This document shows positions 13,256-21,215 of a stretch of DNA of 32,469 nt, piece after piece (the first letter of the stretch is position 1; each line of letters starts with the position of its first letter). The notes beneath the pieces were generated by a model. The model was not told where the DNA came from. It saw only the letters and a list, made by a program, of their open reading frames with translations, and ran no database searches. This DNA comes from a virus. The stretch is taken from positions 1 to 32,469 of IMG/VR virus record IMGVR_UViG_3300005747_001283; one strand, 5' to 3'. The position numbers were made by a program, and so were the translations under genes.

Positions 13256-13928
13256 TTATGACCTCTCTTAATTTTGATTTTGGAGTATTAATATTTCTTT
13301 TTTCACAAATAGATTCAAGCACACACAAATCGCATCTAGGAGATTTCGATGTACACACTCTTTTGGCATGAGTAATCAACTGCATGTGTGCGGCGTATTT
13401 GTATTTGTCAGGTGTAGTGTCATTTACAATCACAGCACTTTTGCTTTCATCTAAACTGTCAGTCCAACCCAGTCTCCAAAGTAACCTAAACACGTGAGTA
13501 TCAACTGCTATGTTAGGCGCTCCCCAAACGAATCTCATCACTATGTCAGAACTTTTTCTTCCTACGCCCGGCAATGACATTAATTCTTTTTGTGTTTGTG
13601 GCACTTTGCCTTTGAAAGTTTCTAGAAGCATTTTACTGGTTGCGAGTATATTTTTACTTTTTGCTTGAAATAATCCTGCTGGTCTTATTGCTTCTATTAT
13701 TTTTTCTTGTGATAATTTTAACATTTTTTCTGGTGTGTCGGCTAATGCGAATAATTGTTTGCAGGCAACAGCAGTTCTGGCATCTTGACTTTGTGCTGAT
13801 AACATAACTCCTATTAGACTGGTATAAGCCTTTTTGTGTATTTTTGCCGCAGGTTTTTTATTTGCATATTTGGGCCAATATTGACCTAGTTGTTCATATA
13901 GAAAAGTAATTTGTTCTTGAGTTTTCAT
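13248..13928 (-). CDS. nth: Endonuclease III, DNA glycosylase/AP lyase
   Basis: Removes oxidised pyrimidines and nicks the abasic site. The helix-hairpin-helix LPGVGRKSSDIVM holds the catalytic Lys125, and VDTHVFRLLWRLGW holds Asp143. The four cysteines of the [4Fe-4S] loop are at 192, 199, 202 and 208 in the spacing C-x6-C-x2-C-x5-C. Full length (226 aa) is normal for Nth. It overlaps its neighbours on both sides by 4-8 bases. Known T4-like repair uses DenV; an Nth homologue instead suggests acquisition from a bacterium. The basic C-terminus lies beyond the Fe-S loop. Confidence 0.93.
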   Translation of the reverse strand: MKTQEQITFLYEQLGQYWPKYANKKPAAKIHKKAYTSLIGVMLSAQSQDARTAVACKQLFALADTPEKMLKLSQEKIIEAIRPAGLFQAKSKNILATSKMLLETFKGKVPQTQKELMSLPGVGRKSSDIVMRFVWGAPNIAVDTHVFRLLWRLGWTDSLDESKSAVIVNDTTPDKYKYAAHMQLITHAKRVCTSKSPRCDLCVLESICEKRNINTPKSKLREVINA

Positions 13929-14608
13929 AGAGATGATTGTTTAACTATTTCTTTCACAAGTTCCACATCTGCCGGAGCCCGTCTAAATCTTAATGCCCAG
14001 TGTTGAGGATCCAACACATAAGACACAATTTGTAATTGTTCTTCGTTGAATCTTTTTAACATATCCTTGCCTGTGGTGCAATTCAAAACCAACCACGGAG
14101 ATATTTTGCCGTCTTTTATATCTTGGGTAGCTCTGTTTGAACTTGCATACTTAAAATAATGATCCCAAGGTGCTCCTTTTTCATCTGACCATTCCATTAG
14201 ATTTTTAATGGATCTTTTCACAGCATCTTCGACTCTTTCTTTTAGGATAATATCTAGTGCATAAGTTTGATACAGTTCTTCCCTACACCAATGATCCAAC
14301 TTCACTCCAGATGTAACAACGTAGTCTATAAATTTTTCAGGATACAAAGGCTTTACGTTACTGAGAAAACTGCCAAATTTTACAAATGCTGTGTAGTAAG
14401 GACTTTTACAAAATTGTTGATAAGTTTTGGGTTCATCTTGATTCTGACACAATTCATAGAATCTAATATATGTCTGATAGCCCAGTTGTACTCTGCGTTC
14501 ATCTTTTTGTGTAAATCTTCTTTTTTGTTCACACATATGAACAGTTAATGTTTTTTCTCGTGTAAATTTTGCATTACAGTGTTGACATGAATATGCTGGT
14601 TGTGTCAT
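13925..14608 (-). CDS. Zinc-finger protein of unknown function (227 aa)
   Basis: The N-terminus has a C2HC-type zinc finger: Cys8, Cys11, His24 and Cys26 (YSCQHCNAKF, then LTVHMCEQKRR). The rest is helical with many aromatic residues, including WCREELYQ and WALRFRRAP, and no enzyme motif I know. Small zinc fingers in phages often bind DNA or RNA, so a regulatory or replication role is plausible. Its start is 3 bases inside the previous gene, and it overlaps nth by 4 bases. I believe related proteins exist in marine T4-like phages, but their function is unknown to me. Confidence 0.65.
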   Translation of the reverse strand: MTQPAYSCQHCNAKFTREKTLTVHMCEQKRRFTQKDERRVQLGYQTYIRFYELCQNQDEPKTYQQFCKSPYYTAFVKFGSFLSNVKPLYPEKFIDYVVTSGVKLDHWCREELYQTYALDIILKERVEDAVKRSIKNLMEWSDEKGAPWDHYFKYASSNRATQDIKDGKISPWLVLNCTTGKDMLKRFNEEQLQIVSYVLDPQHWALRFRRAPADVELVKEIVKQSSL

Positions 14609-15087
14609 TTTAATGTTTTCTTAATTTGTTCTTTGGTCAATCCTAAATCTTCAGCGTATTTTTTTATATCTTTAGGATCATTAATATTGCATAATAATTC
14701 AATTTCATCTTCTTTTAAATTTTGATAAATCTCTTTTAAAAACTTTGCTGTTTTATTCTTTCCAGCAGAATCTTTAAATTTATATCCAATCCATTCGTGC
14801 CATTTAATTTGTTTGTCATCGTCTTGTGTGGCGCACAGTAATTGCCATAAAAGTTTTTTGTGTTTGCTGAGTGTAAAAAAATGTTTGTTATAGTATTCAT
14901 TTGTTTTTAAAATTGTTAGTTCTTGTTTGGCTCTAGGACCTTTTATAGCACTTGCGTATCGGTTAAGCAAATAAAAACTTACTTGTTTTCTCTCGTCGTC
15001 GGACAAGTCGTCCCACACAGTTGTGGCTTTCATGTCGATAGCCGCAAGTATATCTTTTATTGGTAGTTTATTAGTCTTCGTAGCCAT
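14605..15087 (-). CDS. Helical protein of unknown function (160 aa)
   Basis: The preferred start is the ATG at 15087 (MATKTNKLPIKDILAAI). A TTG three codons upstream is possible. The protein is charged and helical, with FYLLNRYASAIKG near residue 40 and a C-terminal helix of alternating acidic and basic residues. The order of segments loosely recalls T4-type clamp-loader small subunits (gp62), but the similarity is too weak to claim. It overlaps its upstream neighbour by 17 bases and its downstream one by 4. Confidence 0.55.
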   Translation of the reverse strand: MATKTNKLPIKDILAAIDMKATTVWDDLSDDERKQVSFYLLNRYASAIKGPRAKQELTILKTNEYYNKHFFTLSKHKKLLWQLLCATQDDDKQIKWHEWIGYKFKDSAGKNKTAKFLKEIYQNLKEDEIELLCNINDPKDIKKYAEDLGLTKEQIKKTLK

Positions 15088-15340
15088 ATAATTCAAGTAA
15101 TACTATATACTTCTCCCATGCTTTTTGCAAGCCTTTATGTTTCCAACACATTTCGACTGCTCTTTCAGTCATGTAATATTGTCTGCGTTGATGTTCTTCT
15201 TCAATGTATGCTTTGTTTGATTTAGAAATTAAAACTTTAGGTCCTTTTCCGTTTATAGGTGCCCCATAGATGGTATTACCACCATCTGGTGAAGTAAAAA
15301 TCATTTCAGTGTCTTTTTTCTTTTTTCTTTTGTTTGGCAT
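15071..15340 (-). CDS. Basic protein of unknown function (89 aa)
   Basis: It begins MPNKRKKKKDTEMIFTSPDGG, a lysine-rich N-terminus, followed by a Gly-rich beta segment and a helical, Tyr/Trp-rich C-terminus. The lysines suggest nucleic acid contact. Its ATG shares one base with the stop of the previous gene (TAATG at 15338-15342), so it is translationally coupled. Family not recognised. Confidence 0.55.
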   Translation of the reverse strand: MPNKRKKKKDTEMIFTSPDGGNTIYGAPINGKGPKVLISKSNKAYIEEEHQRRQYYMTERAVEMCWKHKGLQKAWEKYIVLLELYGYED

Positions 15341-15846
15341 TACAACAACTCTGTGTAATCAATACTTTCACACTGTCTACTGATATCTTTGACAAAGAAA
15401 GCACACAGCGGTGATTTTCCCAGAGTGATCGGAACACTTAACAATTGATTATTTTTTATTTTTGGAAAGTGCCATTTAACGTCATTGTAAAAATTAATTA
15501 CTTTGATATTTCCAAACTCTGCTTTGAAACCATGCAAGGGATTGAATAAAAAAGCATCAAAACCTCTTTCGCCTAAACTTGTGAGTGGTACCACATCAAC
15601 TGTGTGGCTGTTTTCTTTATCACCCACTGCTATGTTCCAGTCCAACGGCATAGTTATTTCTTGTCCTGCTATTTCTAATACTATTGCTGGACAACTGAAT
15701 GACTCTACGTATATCATTGGCAAGAAAAAGAAATCAGGTTGTTTTGGATCACTATTGTCCAAAACTGAAAAACGCATGTCTTCGTTTACATGTTCCGGCA
15801 ATTTGTTCATCTCGTATGCTGTGTCATCTAATGTTAAAATTCTCAT
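15340..15846 (-). CDS. Phage protein of unknown function (168 aa)
   Basis: It is mostly beta, starting MRILTLDDTAYEMNKLPEH, with a hydrophobic core such as FFFLPMIYVESFSCPAIVLE and MPLDWNIAVGD. The second half (GFDAFLFNPLHGFKAEFGN) is also beta-rich. There is no signal sequence or membrane helix. The ATG overlaps the UvsW stop (ATGA at 15843-15846). Being coupled to uvsW hints at a role in DNA metabolism or its control, but the sequence shows no motif. Confidence 0.55.
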   Translation of the reverse strand: MRILTLDDTAYEMNKLPEHVNEDMRFSVLDNSDPKQPDFFFLPMIYVESFSCPAIVLEIAGQEITMPLDWNIAVGDKENSHTVDVVPLTSLGERGFDAFLFNPLHGFKAEFGNIKVINFYNDVKWHFPKIKNNQLLSVPITLGKSPLCAFFVKDISRQCESIDYTELL

Positions 15847-17300
15847 TTTGTGTAATCAACCTTTTCTATTGTAAAAGGATAGTTTGCTTCTTTGTAAAAC
15901 TTCTTCCTTTGAGTTAAATGTCTTTTTGCAAATTTACAAGTGGATGTAATATCCCATATTTGCACAAAGTCTTTGTCTTTTGCCTTTCTTATGCCTCTTC
16001 CTATACTTTGTATCACTCTCACAAATGATTTGCCAGGCTCGATCAATATTAGATTGAAAATTCTTGGTATGTTTATACCTACACTGGCTACGCCATACGT
16101 TGCAATCAACACTTTATTTGTTGCGTCGCTGATCTCATCATATTGCTCTTTCCTGTCTGCTAATTTTGTTTCTCCTCTTACAAAGACACTGTCTTTAATT
16201 AACTCTTGTAATTTTTCACCTGCTGTAATTCTATCTACTAAAACTAAAGTGTTTCCGCCAGTGGATATTTTATCAACTAGTTTAGAAACATATGTAACTC
16301 TTGCATCATCTGTAACAAGAAATTTTAATTCTTCTTGATAATTTTTGTGTGCAACTGTGTCAATCATCTGCACAACATTAACATGACAATTACTGAGTAC
16401 TCCTTTTTCCTGTAATTCTTTTGCACTTATTTGATTTATTACTGGACCTATGCCTGCCAGTATTGCTTGAAATTCAAATTGTTCTTTGGGCACAGTTCCA
16501 GTAAGTCCCCATCTTATAGGTGCATGATTTAGATGCTGAGTCAGGAGTTTTTTTAAAACTTCTGCTTTCGCTTGGTGTACTTCATCAATGATTACTGTTT
16601 TTACATCATGTAAAAACTCAGCAAGTGTCACTACTGCATCACCGTTTTTACTTTTCTTATCTAATATGTTTAATGATTGCCAAGTGCATATGGTATGGGT
16701 TTTGCCTAGTTCTTTTCTATCTCCAAAGTAAACACCGACATCTAGTCCAATGTTTACATAATCTTCTTCTGTTTGTGTAACAAGACTTTTATTAGGCACT
16801 ATCACTAGAGTTCTTCCTAACGGTTCGCATAACTTGGATAAACATGCTGTGATAATTGTTTTACCTGCACCAGTGGCAACTTCTTGTAGACTTTGTGGAT
16901 TCTTTAAAAAGTTATTGATTACTTCCACCTGATAATCTCTTAATTCAATATTCTGTCCTTCAGCGATGTGTCCTTTGGGCCATGATTTATCAGACACATA
17001 GTTTTTGTCAATGGTTGCAAATTTCAAATCAACTTTTTCTCTTAAGTCTTCCACTTCATCTATTTCAACACCGTTTTCGTGTAATAATTTTATTATTGTA
17101 TCAAGGTGATTTACAAATCCATTACCACCTAAACCAAAGAAACCAACCTTACCATCCCAGCGTCCTAATTTATACTGAGGAAGATATCTTGCGTACGGCA
17201 CTTGAAATTTTAATTTATTGGCAATTTTTCTACGTACATCCACAGGAAGATTGTGTATCTTAACATTTACTTCATCCGATATTGTTATTCTACATTTCAT
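15843..17300 (-). CDS. uvsW: DNA/RNA helicase, T4 UvsW-like
   Basis: UvsW is a superfamily 2 helicase that unwinds R-loops and branched DNA, moving T4-like phages from origin-dependent to recombination-dependent replication. From the ATG at 17300 it is 485 aa. The N-terminal ~110 residues match the small UvsW substrate domain (PQYKLGRWDGKVGFF). Q-motif-like RDYQ (121-124), Walker A ATGAGKT (142-148), DEVH (239-242), LTGT, and motif VI QSIGRGIRKAKD follow. The ATG overlaps the stop of the previous gene as ATGA (17297-17300), which supports this start over one 18 bases upstream. Confidence 0.93.
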   Translation of the reverse strand: MKCRITISDEVNVKIHNLPVDVRRKIANKLKFQVPYARYLPQYKLGRWDGKVGFFGLGGNGFVNHLDTIIKLLHENGVEIDEVEDLREKVDLKFATIDKNYVSDKSWPKGHIAEGQNIELRDYQVEVINNFLKNPQSLQEVATGAGKTIITACLSKLCEPLGRTLVIVPNKSLVTQTEEDYVNIGLDVGVYFGDRKELGKTHTICTWQSLNILDKKSKNGDAVVTLAEFLHDVKTVIIDEVHQAKAEVLKKLLTQHLNHAPIRWGLTGTVPKEQFEFQAILAGIGPVINQISAKELQEKGVLSNCHVNVVQMIDTVAHKNYQEELKFLVTDDARVTYVSKLVDKISTGGNTLVLVDRITAGEKLQELIKDSVFVRGETKLADRKEQYDEISDATNKVLIATYGVASVGINIPRIFNLILIEPGKSFVRVIQSIGRGIRKAKDKDFVQIWDITSTCKFAKRHLTQRKKFYKEANYPFTIEKVDYTK

Positions 17301-18568
17301 ATTTTTTCTATTCCCCATACATGATCATTCCACTGAGCATCTGCATTATCGTAATGAATGGTGAGATCATACTGATGTATTAAGTTGTCTATTTTAGCAA
17401 AGTGCCTAACAGATCCTAAACTTAACACACATTCAGGCTCCCAAATCTCTTTCATCACGTCTTTAGGAATCTTCTTATTATTAATATAAACTATTTTTGT
17501 TGATAAATCAAGTTTATTGTTTATCTTTTGTGATTTAACATAATCATTAAATTTCGCACCTTCTTTTTTGTTTTCTTTTCTAAATAAAACCGAAATTTCA
17601 TTATCAGAAAAAATATTTTTGGTAATGTTGTGGAAGTTTACCAATTGATCCAAAGGGTTCTTGTCATCTAAAATTACCAGCAGTGGAAATCGATGCAACT
17701 GTATTAGGCTGTCTACAATATTAATTAGTGAATGTTCTTTTTGATCTATTTGTATTAAACTGCTTGTTCTATCCATTATTTTTTTCGACAACGGACTTAA
17801 AGAACTTTGTGAGGCATGTAGATGTGCTTCGTCAACATGATCAAGTCCAATCTGGACTCTTTTGTCATAATACAGATATAAATTTTCTAGATTAGGTTGT
17901 CCTAATTTATCTATTAAAGGTTGTGCTATAATAGGTGTAATGTTTTTAATTTTAAAGTTGTAGATCCCTGGCACATAATCTTCTTTGTGTAGATTGAAGT
18001 TTTCAATTTCATTATATATTTTTAGTACATCAGAATCAATATTCTGAATTAAATTTTTAAAAAGACTGACTGTTTTGTAAATTATTTTTTCGGTAAAAGG
18101 CAGTATATGTTTGTAATTGTCTGACTTGTAGTGTTCTGAAGGAAACAAAATTAATTTTTTAATTTCTCCAATAAGTTTACTATACTTCATATTGAATGGG
18201 AACCTCACAACTAAACATTTGCCTGCATTTTGATGGTATTTCCATCCTGCACCGTCTGTGTTATCGGAATAATTTTCTATTGCAATATACTCACTTCTGT
18301 CTATTTTTCTCAATGGCAATCTTAAATTGTTGACACTGCTTTCAATGTCCACATCTTTTTCAATAAAGTCTTGTTTATATCCTGTTAGTAATATTTTTTT
18401 GATTACTTCATATTGTCTATCAGACAATGCCTTACCTTTAAAAGTTGAATAAGCAATGCTGGTCAAAATTCTATGGTCTTTTTCGGCAATAGTAAAGTTT
18501 TCAAAGTCCTTGCTTTTTAGCAAGCCGCTCATTAACTCTATACAGTCTTCTATTTTGAAAATACGCAT
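17297..18568 (-). CDS. Large protein of unknown function beside UvsW (423 aa)
   Basis: The sequence is Lys/Ile/Asn-rich and mixed alpha/beta. Around 100-170 a segment (VRFPFNMKYSKLIGEIKKL, then PFTEKIIYKTV) has the look of accessory domains found in some SWI/SNF-type helicases. The C-terminal half has alternating strands and helices (PLLVILDDKNPL) and ends NDHVWGIEKI, but there is no Walker motif. It is coupled to uvsW by ATGA, so it may assist or restrain it. Its start is 6 bases from a consensus -10 box, predicting a leaderless mRNA. Unrecognised otherwise. Confidence 0.6.
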   Translation of the reverse strand: MRIFKIEDCIELMSGLLKSKDFENFTIAEKDHRILTSIAYSTFKGKALSDRQYEVIKKILLTGYKQDFIEKDVDIESSVNNLRLPLRKIDRSEYIAIENYSDNTDGAGWKYHQNAGKCLVVRFPFNMKYSKLIGEIKKLILFPSEHYKSDNYKHILPFTEKIIYKTVSLFKNLIQNIDSDVLKIYNEIENFNLHKEDYVPGIYNFKIKNITPIIAQPLIDKLGQPNLENLYLYYDKRVQIGLDHVDEAHLHASQSSLSPLSKKIMDRTSSLIQIDQKEHSLINIVDSLIQLHRFPLLVILDDKNPLDQLVNFHNITKNIFSDNEISVLFRKENKKEGAKFNDYVKSQKINNKLDLSTKIVYINNKKIPKDVMKEIWEPECVLSLGSVRHFAKIDNLIHQYDLTIHYDNADAQWNDHVWGIEKI

Positions 18569-18574
18569 TCCATT

Positions 18575-18603
18575 ATTATAATGGATTTTGGTTAAAAAGT
18601 CAA
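18575..18603 (-). promoter_or_regulatory. Consensus sigma70-type promoter of the UvsW unit
   Basis: Minus-strand TTGACT (18603-18598) and TATAAT (18580-18575) are 17 bases apart. The ATG at 18568 lies 6 bases beyond the -10 box. The -35 box is in the last codons of the upstream glycan gene. The tightly overlapping genes from 18568 down to 12232 would all be read from here. Confidence 0.8.
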
Positions 18604-19425
18604 TCGTGAAAAAGGAATGCCTTGTGCTATTTCTTCAATAGTCCACTCTGTATGTGTGTAATCGTTGAGCCATTGCTGTCTATCAGGGGTCTTTGGGCTG
18701 TTAATGGTGCTGAAATCTGTGTTTCCAACATCGTATGCTAGACTTTGTTCACCCACAAACGCAGGTACGCCATTCAATACAGCATGTATGCCTGGGTTAC
18801 TGCTGTGGCTGACAACTGCCCAAGCATTGGAAAAATTTAAGTCAAAATCATCATATGTGTTTGCAATTTGTTTTGGAACTTCGTAACTGACATTTTCTAA
18901 TATAGGTGGATTTTGTAATGGACATCTTGGATGAGATCTCACAATTATTTTTCTATCTGTGTGTTGTCTTATTTCTTGCACAGTGTTTTCGACGTATCTA
19001 GGTAGTGCAGGCATATTGGCCCACTGTTCACTTTTGTCGTGTTGTAGACACAGTAATATGTGTTCGCCTTGATTGCGCCAAGGACGCAAAGTTACATCTA
19101 ATTTTTTTGCTCTTGCATCATCATTATTTTTAGGACCAAAGTCTCCTGATCTATTGATACCGTTTATACCCACTTTCCATGTGTGATTTCTTTTGATTCC
19201 GCCCACTTCTAAAACTAAGACATTTTTATTTTGTTGTCTGAAATGACTCCATATGGATTTGTTGCCAGACATTCTGCCATGCCAAAGCAATGACCAAATG
19301 ACAGGAATGTCACAGTGATCATCAATAACCACAGTGTGTCCTAATGCAGTTAGTCCTTTTTGTACAGCATCAAACACAGGTTTGCTGTTTAATGATCCAT
19401 GTTTGCGGTAAAGTCCAAATTTCAT
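18592..19425 (-). CDS. Capsule-synthesis/Kdo-transferase-like protein, paralogue A
   Basis: From the ATG at 19425 (MKFGLYRKHGSL) the product is 277 aa; the open frame extends upstream, but this start is preferred because the extension overlaps the divergent gene. It shares segments with two other genes here: ILLCLQ, HTDRKIIVRSHP, NPGIHAVLNGVPAFV and TEWTIEEIAQG. The pattern of R-x-HP followed by an HSSNPG-x-x-A-x-x-GVPAF motif resembles GT-B-like capsule enzymes such as KpsC/KpsS. It probably transfers a sugar or modifies surface glycan. No signal peptide or membrane segment is seen, so it is cytoplasmic. Donor and acceptor are unknown. Confidence 0.65.
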   Translation of the reverse strand: MKFGLYRKHGSLNSKPVFDAVQKGLTALGHTVVIDDHCDIPVIWSLLWHGRMSGNKSIWSHFRQQNKNVLVLEVGGIKRNHTWKVGINGINRSGDFGPKNNDDARAKKLDVTLRPWRNQGEHILLCLQHDKSEQWANMPALPRYVENTVQEIRQHTDRKIIVRSHPRCPLQNPPILENVSYEVPKQIANTYDDFDLNFSNAWAVVSHSSNPGIHAVLNGVPAFVGEQSLAYDVGNTDFSTINSPKTPDRQQWLNDYTHTEWTIEEIAQGIPFSRLTF

Positions 19426-19426
19426 T

Positions 19427-19440
19427 GTAAATACATTTAT
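19427..19440. promoter_or_regulatory. Overlapping late-type boxes between divergent genes
   Basis: The 16-base gap 19426-19441 between genes starting at 19425 (minus) and 19442 (plus) holds GTAAATAC on the plus strand (19427-19434) and ATAAATG on the minus strand (19440-19434). Each is 8 bases from its start codon. Both are imperfect matches to the late -10 element, so the call is tentative. Confidence 0.35.
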
Positions 19441-19441
19441 T

Positions 19442-20269
19442 ATGACCAAATATTCTGTTGTTACCACATTTAACCAAAAAGGTTATGATGTGTACGCAAA
19501 TAAATTTATCAAAAGTTTCAACGACAAAGTGGATAATAGAATTCCCCTCACAGTGTATGCAGAAGATTGTTCTCCCACAGGAGATTCAAGAACACTGATT
19601 TTTGATGCAAAACAATCACTGGATAAATTGAACACATTCAAGCAAAAGTGGGGTTCGATACCAAAAGCCAATGGCAAGTGTCCACCAGAAATCAAAGCCA
19701 GAAGACCCAAAGATTGGCACAAAGAATTCAAATGGGACGCAATTAGATTTTCAAACAAAGTGTATGCCATATTTCACGAAGCCCGACGCACAGATGCTGA
19801 CATACTGATATGGATGGATGCCGACAGCATTGTTCACAGCACAGTCACGCAGAAAGATTTTGAAAGAATGCTACCTTCATCTTTTGATATTCATTATCTA
19901 GGAAGAGGAAAAAAATGGCCAGAGTGTGGATTTTATGGAATGAATTTACGTTCTTCAATGTGTCAAGATTTTCTAAAACAATTCGAACAAATGTACGATG
20001 ATGCAGAAAAAGGAATATTTACATTAGATGAATGGCATGATTCTTTCGTGTTTGATGCTGTATTAAAAAGACACAAACAAAAATTTCCTACCAGTGCTAT
20101 TAAAGATTTTAGTGGACATCTTATAAGTGGAGAAGGACATCCATTAATAAATTGTGAATTAGGAGCATACTTCGATCATCTAAAAGGCGACAGTAGAAAA
20201 GCAAAAGGAAAAAGTTTGTCTACTGATTTAAAAATTACTCGGGTTGAGAACTACTGGAAGCAGGTTTAG
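19442..20269 (+). CDS. Glycosyltransferase, GT-A type with DxD motif
   Basis: This 275-aa protein starts with a strand typical of GT-A enzymes (MTKYSVVTTFNQKGYDVYA). It has the metal-binding ILIWMDADSIVH with DxD at Asp126/Asp128, then GFYGMNL and DEWHDSFVFD, which could bind the acceptor and donor phosphate. It transfers a sugar from a nucleotide sugar, with unknown specificity. It is the only plus-strand gene in the glycan region, and its 3' end overlaps the convergent paralogue B by 35 bases. Confidence 0.8.
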   Translation: MTKYSVVTTFNQKGYDVYANKFIKSFNDKVDNRIPLTVYAEDCSPTGDSRTLIFDAKQSLDKLNTFKQKWGSIPKANGKCPPEIKARRPKDWHKEFKWDAIRFSNKVYAIFHEARRTDADILIWMDADSIVHSTVTQKDFERMLPSSFDIHYLGRGKKWPECGFYGMNLRSSMCQDFLKQFEQMYDDAEKGIFTLDEWHDSFVFDAVLKRHKQKFPTSAIKDFSGHLISGEGHPLINCELGAYFDHLKGDSRKAKGKSLSTDLKITRVENYWKQV

Positions 20270-21215
20270 TGGCCCATTTTCTCATGTGAAGCCAACATTT
20301 TCCTCGTTTCACTTCATCCAAAGTCCAATGCATCTGAGCCAGTCTTTCTACAAATAGTTGCCTATCGAAATCTTTATGATCTTCAATTTCATTGAAAGAA
20401 TGATGAGAAACTGTGCTGGATTGAGCATTGACGGGATCTGTTAGGAAAGTAGGAATACCTTCAATCACGCTGGCACAAGTCGGACTGCTGTTATGTCCTA
20501 CTAAAGAGTGTGCTGTATAAAAATCTTCTTCCAGTCCTCTAGTGGCACTTATAAAAATATCTTTGAACACTCCAGGATCTCTTTTTGACCAATTGGCAAT
20601 GGCTTGTCTGTGTTGGGCTGTATTTTTATCACCGGGATGAAATCTAATCAATATTGATCTGTCAGTTCTCATTCTTAATTCTGTGATAACGTATTGTAGC
20701 CAGTCTTGCACTGATCTTCCGTCCATGCTCCAACCGCCGTCACGTTGACAGCAAACCAATATGTGTCCGTCTTTTTGATTCAATCTCCAAGGTTTTAATT
20801 CAATGTTTAAATCTTTGCTTATAATTTTCCATCTTTCTGGACTAGGAGTATTGTTACAGTATTCTGCTGTGTGTGGAAAAATGCCATCATATCCATATCT
20901 TAGATAGCCTCTAGTCTGTGCAGGATCTTTCCACAGAAACAAACTGCTGTCCACTATGATACAACGTTTATTTTTCCGTATTTGATTTTCATAAATTTCT
21001 TTACGCAGATTTAAATGAGTACTGTTTTTACTGTTTTTATGAACAAACCCTTGTATAACTGCCACATCTGCATCAATCACAGATCGTGAACTTGTTACCA
21101 TGCCTTTGTCACCGCAACGATTGACACCTTCGATAAAATTTCTAATGATCATAGGCTTTTGTGGATTTTTATTTCCAGGAGGTATCACTTTCATGTATGC
21201 AATTACTGAAATCAT
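20235..21215 (-). CDS. Capsule-synthesis-like protein, paralogue B
   Basis: At 326 aa this is the longest of the three paralogues. It begins MISVIAYMKVIPPGNKNP. Shared blocks include DGHILVCCQRDGGW, RTDRSILIRFHPGD, LVGHNSSPTCASVIEGIPTF and MHWTLDEVKRGK, in the same order as in paralogue A. The RFHPGD and SS-x-x-x-A-x-x-EGIPTF elements match the nucleotide-sugar side of KpsC/KpsS-like and other GT-B enzymes. Its ATG overlaps the stop of paralogue C as ATGA (21212-21215). The Ser-rich C-terminus (KPASSSSQPE) is unusual. Likely a cytoplasmic glycan-modifying enzyme. Confidence 0.65.
   Translation of the reverse strand: MISVIAYMKVIPPGNKNPQKPMIIRNFIEGVNRCGDKGMVTSSRSVIDADVAVIQGFVHKNSKNSTHLNLRKEIYENQIRKNKRCIIVDSSLFLWKDPAQTRGYLRYGYDGIFPHTAEYCNNTPSPERWKIISKDLNIELKPWRLNQKDGHILVCCQRDGGWSMDGRSVQDWLQYVITELRMRTDRSILIRFHPGDKNTAQHRQAIANWSKRDPGVFKDIFISATRGLEEDFYTAHSLVGHNSSPTCASVIEGIPTFLTDPVNAQSSTVSHHSFNEIEDHKDFDRQLFVERLAQMHWTLDEVKRGKCWLHMRKWATKPASSSSQPE

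Noticed and set aside
14605-15087. Clamp-loader small subunit (gp62) identity.
   Set aside because: Only a loose order of segments is shared; no convincing motif, so left as unknown.
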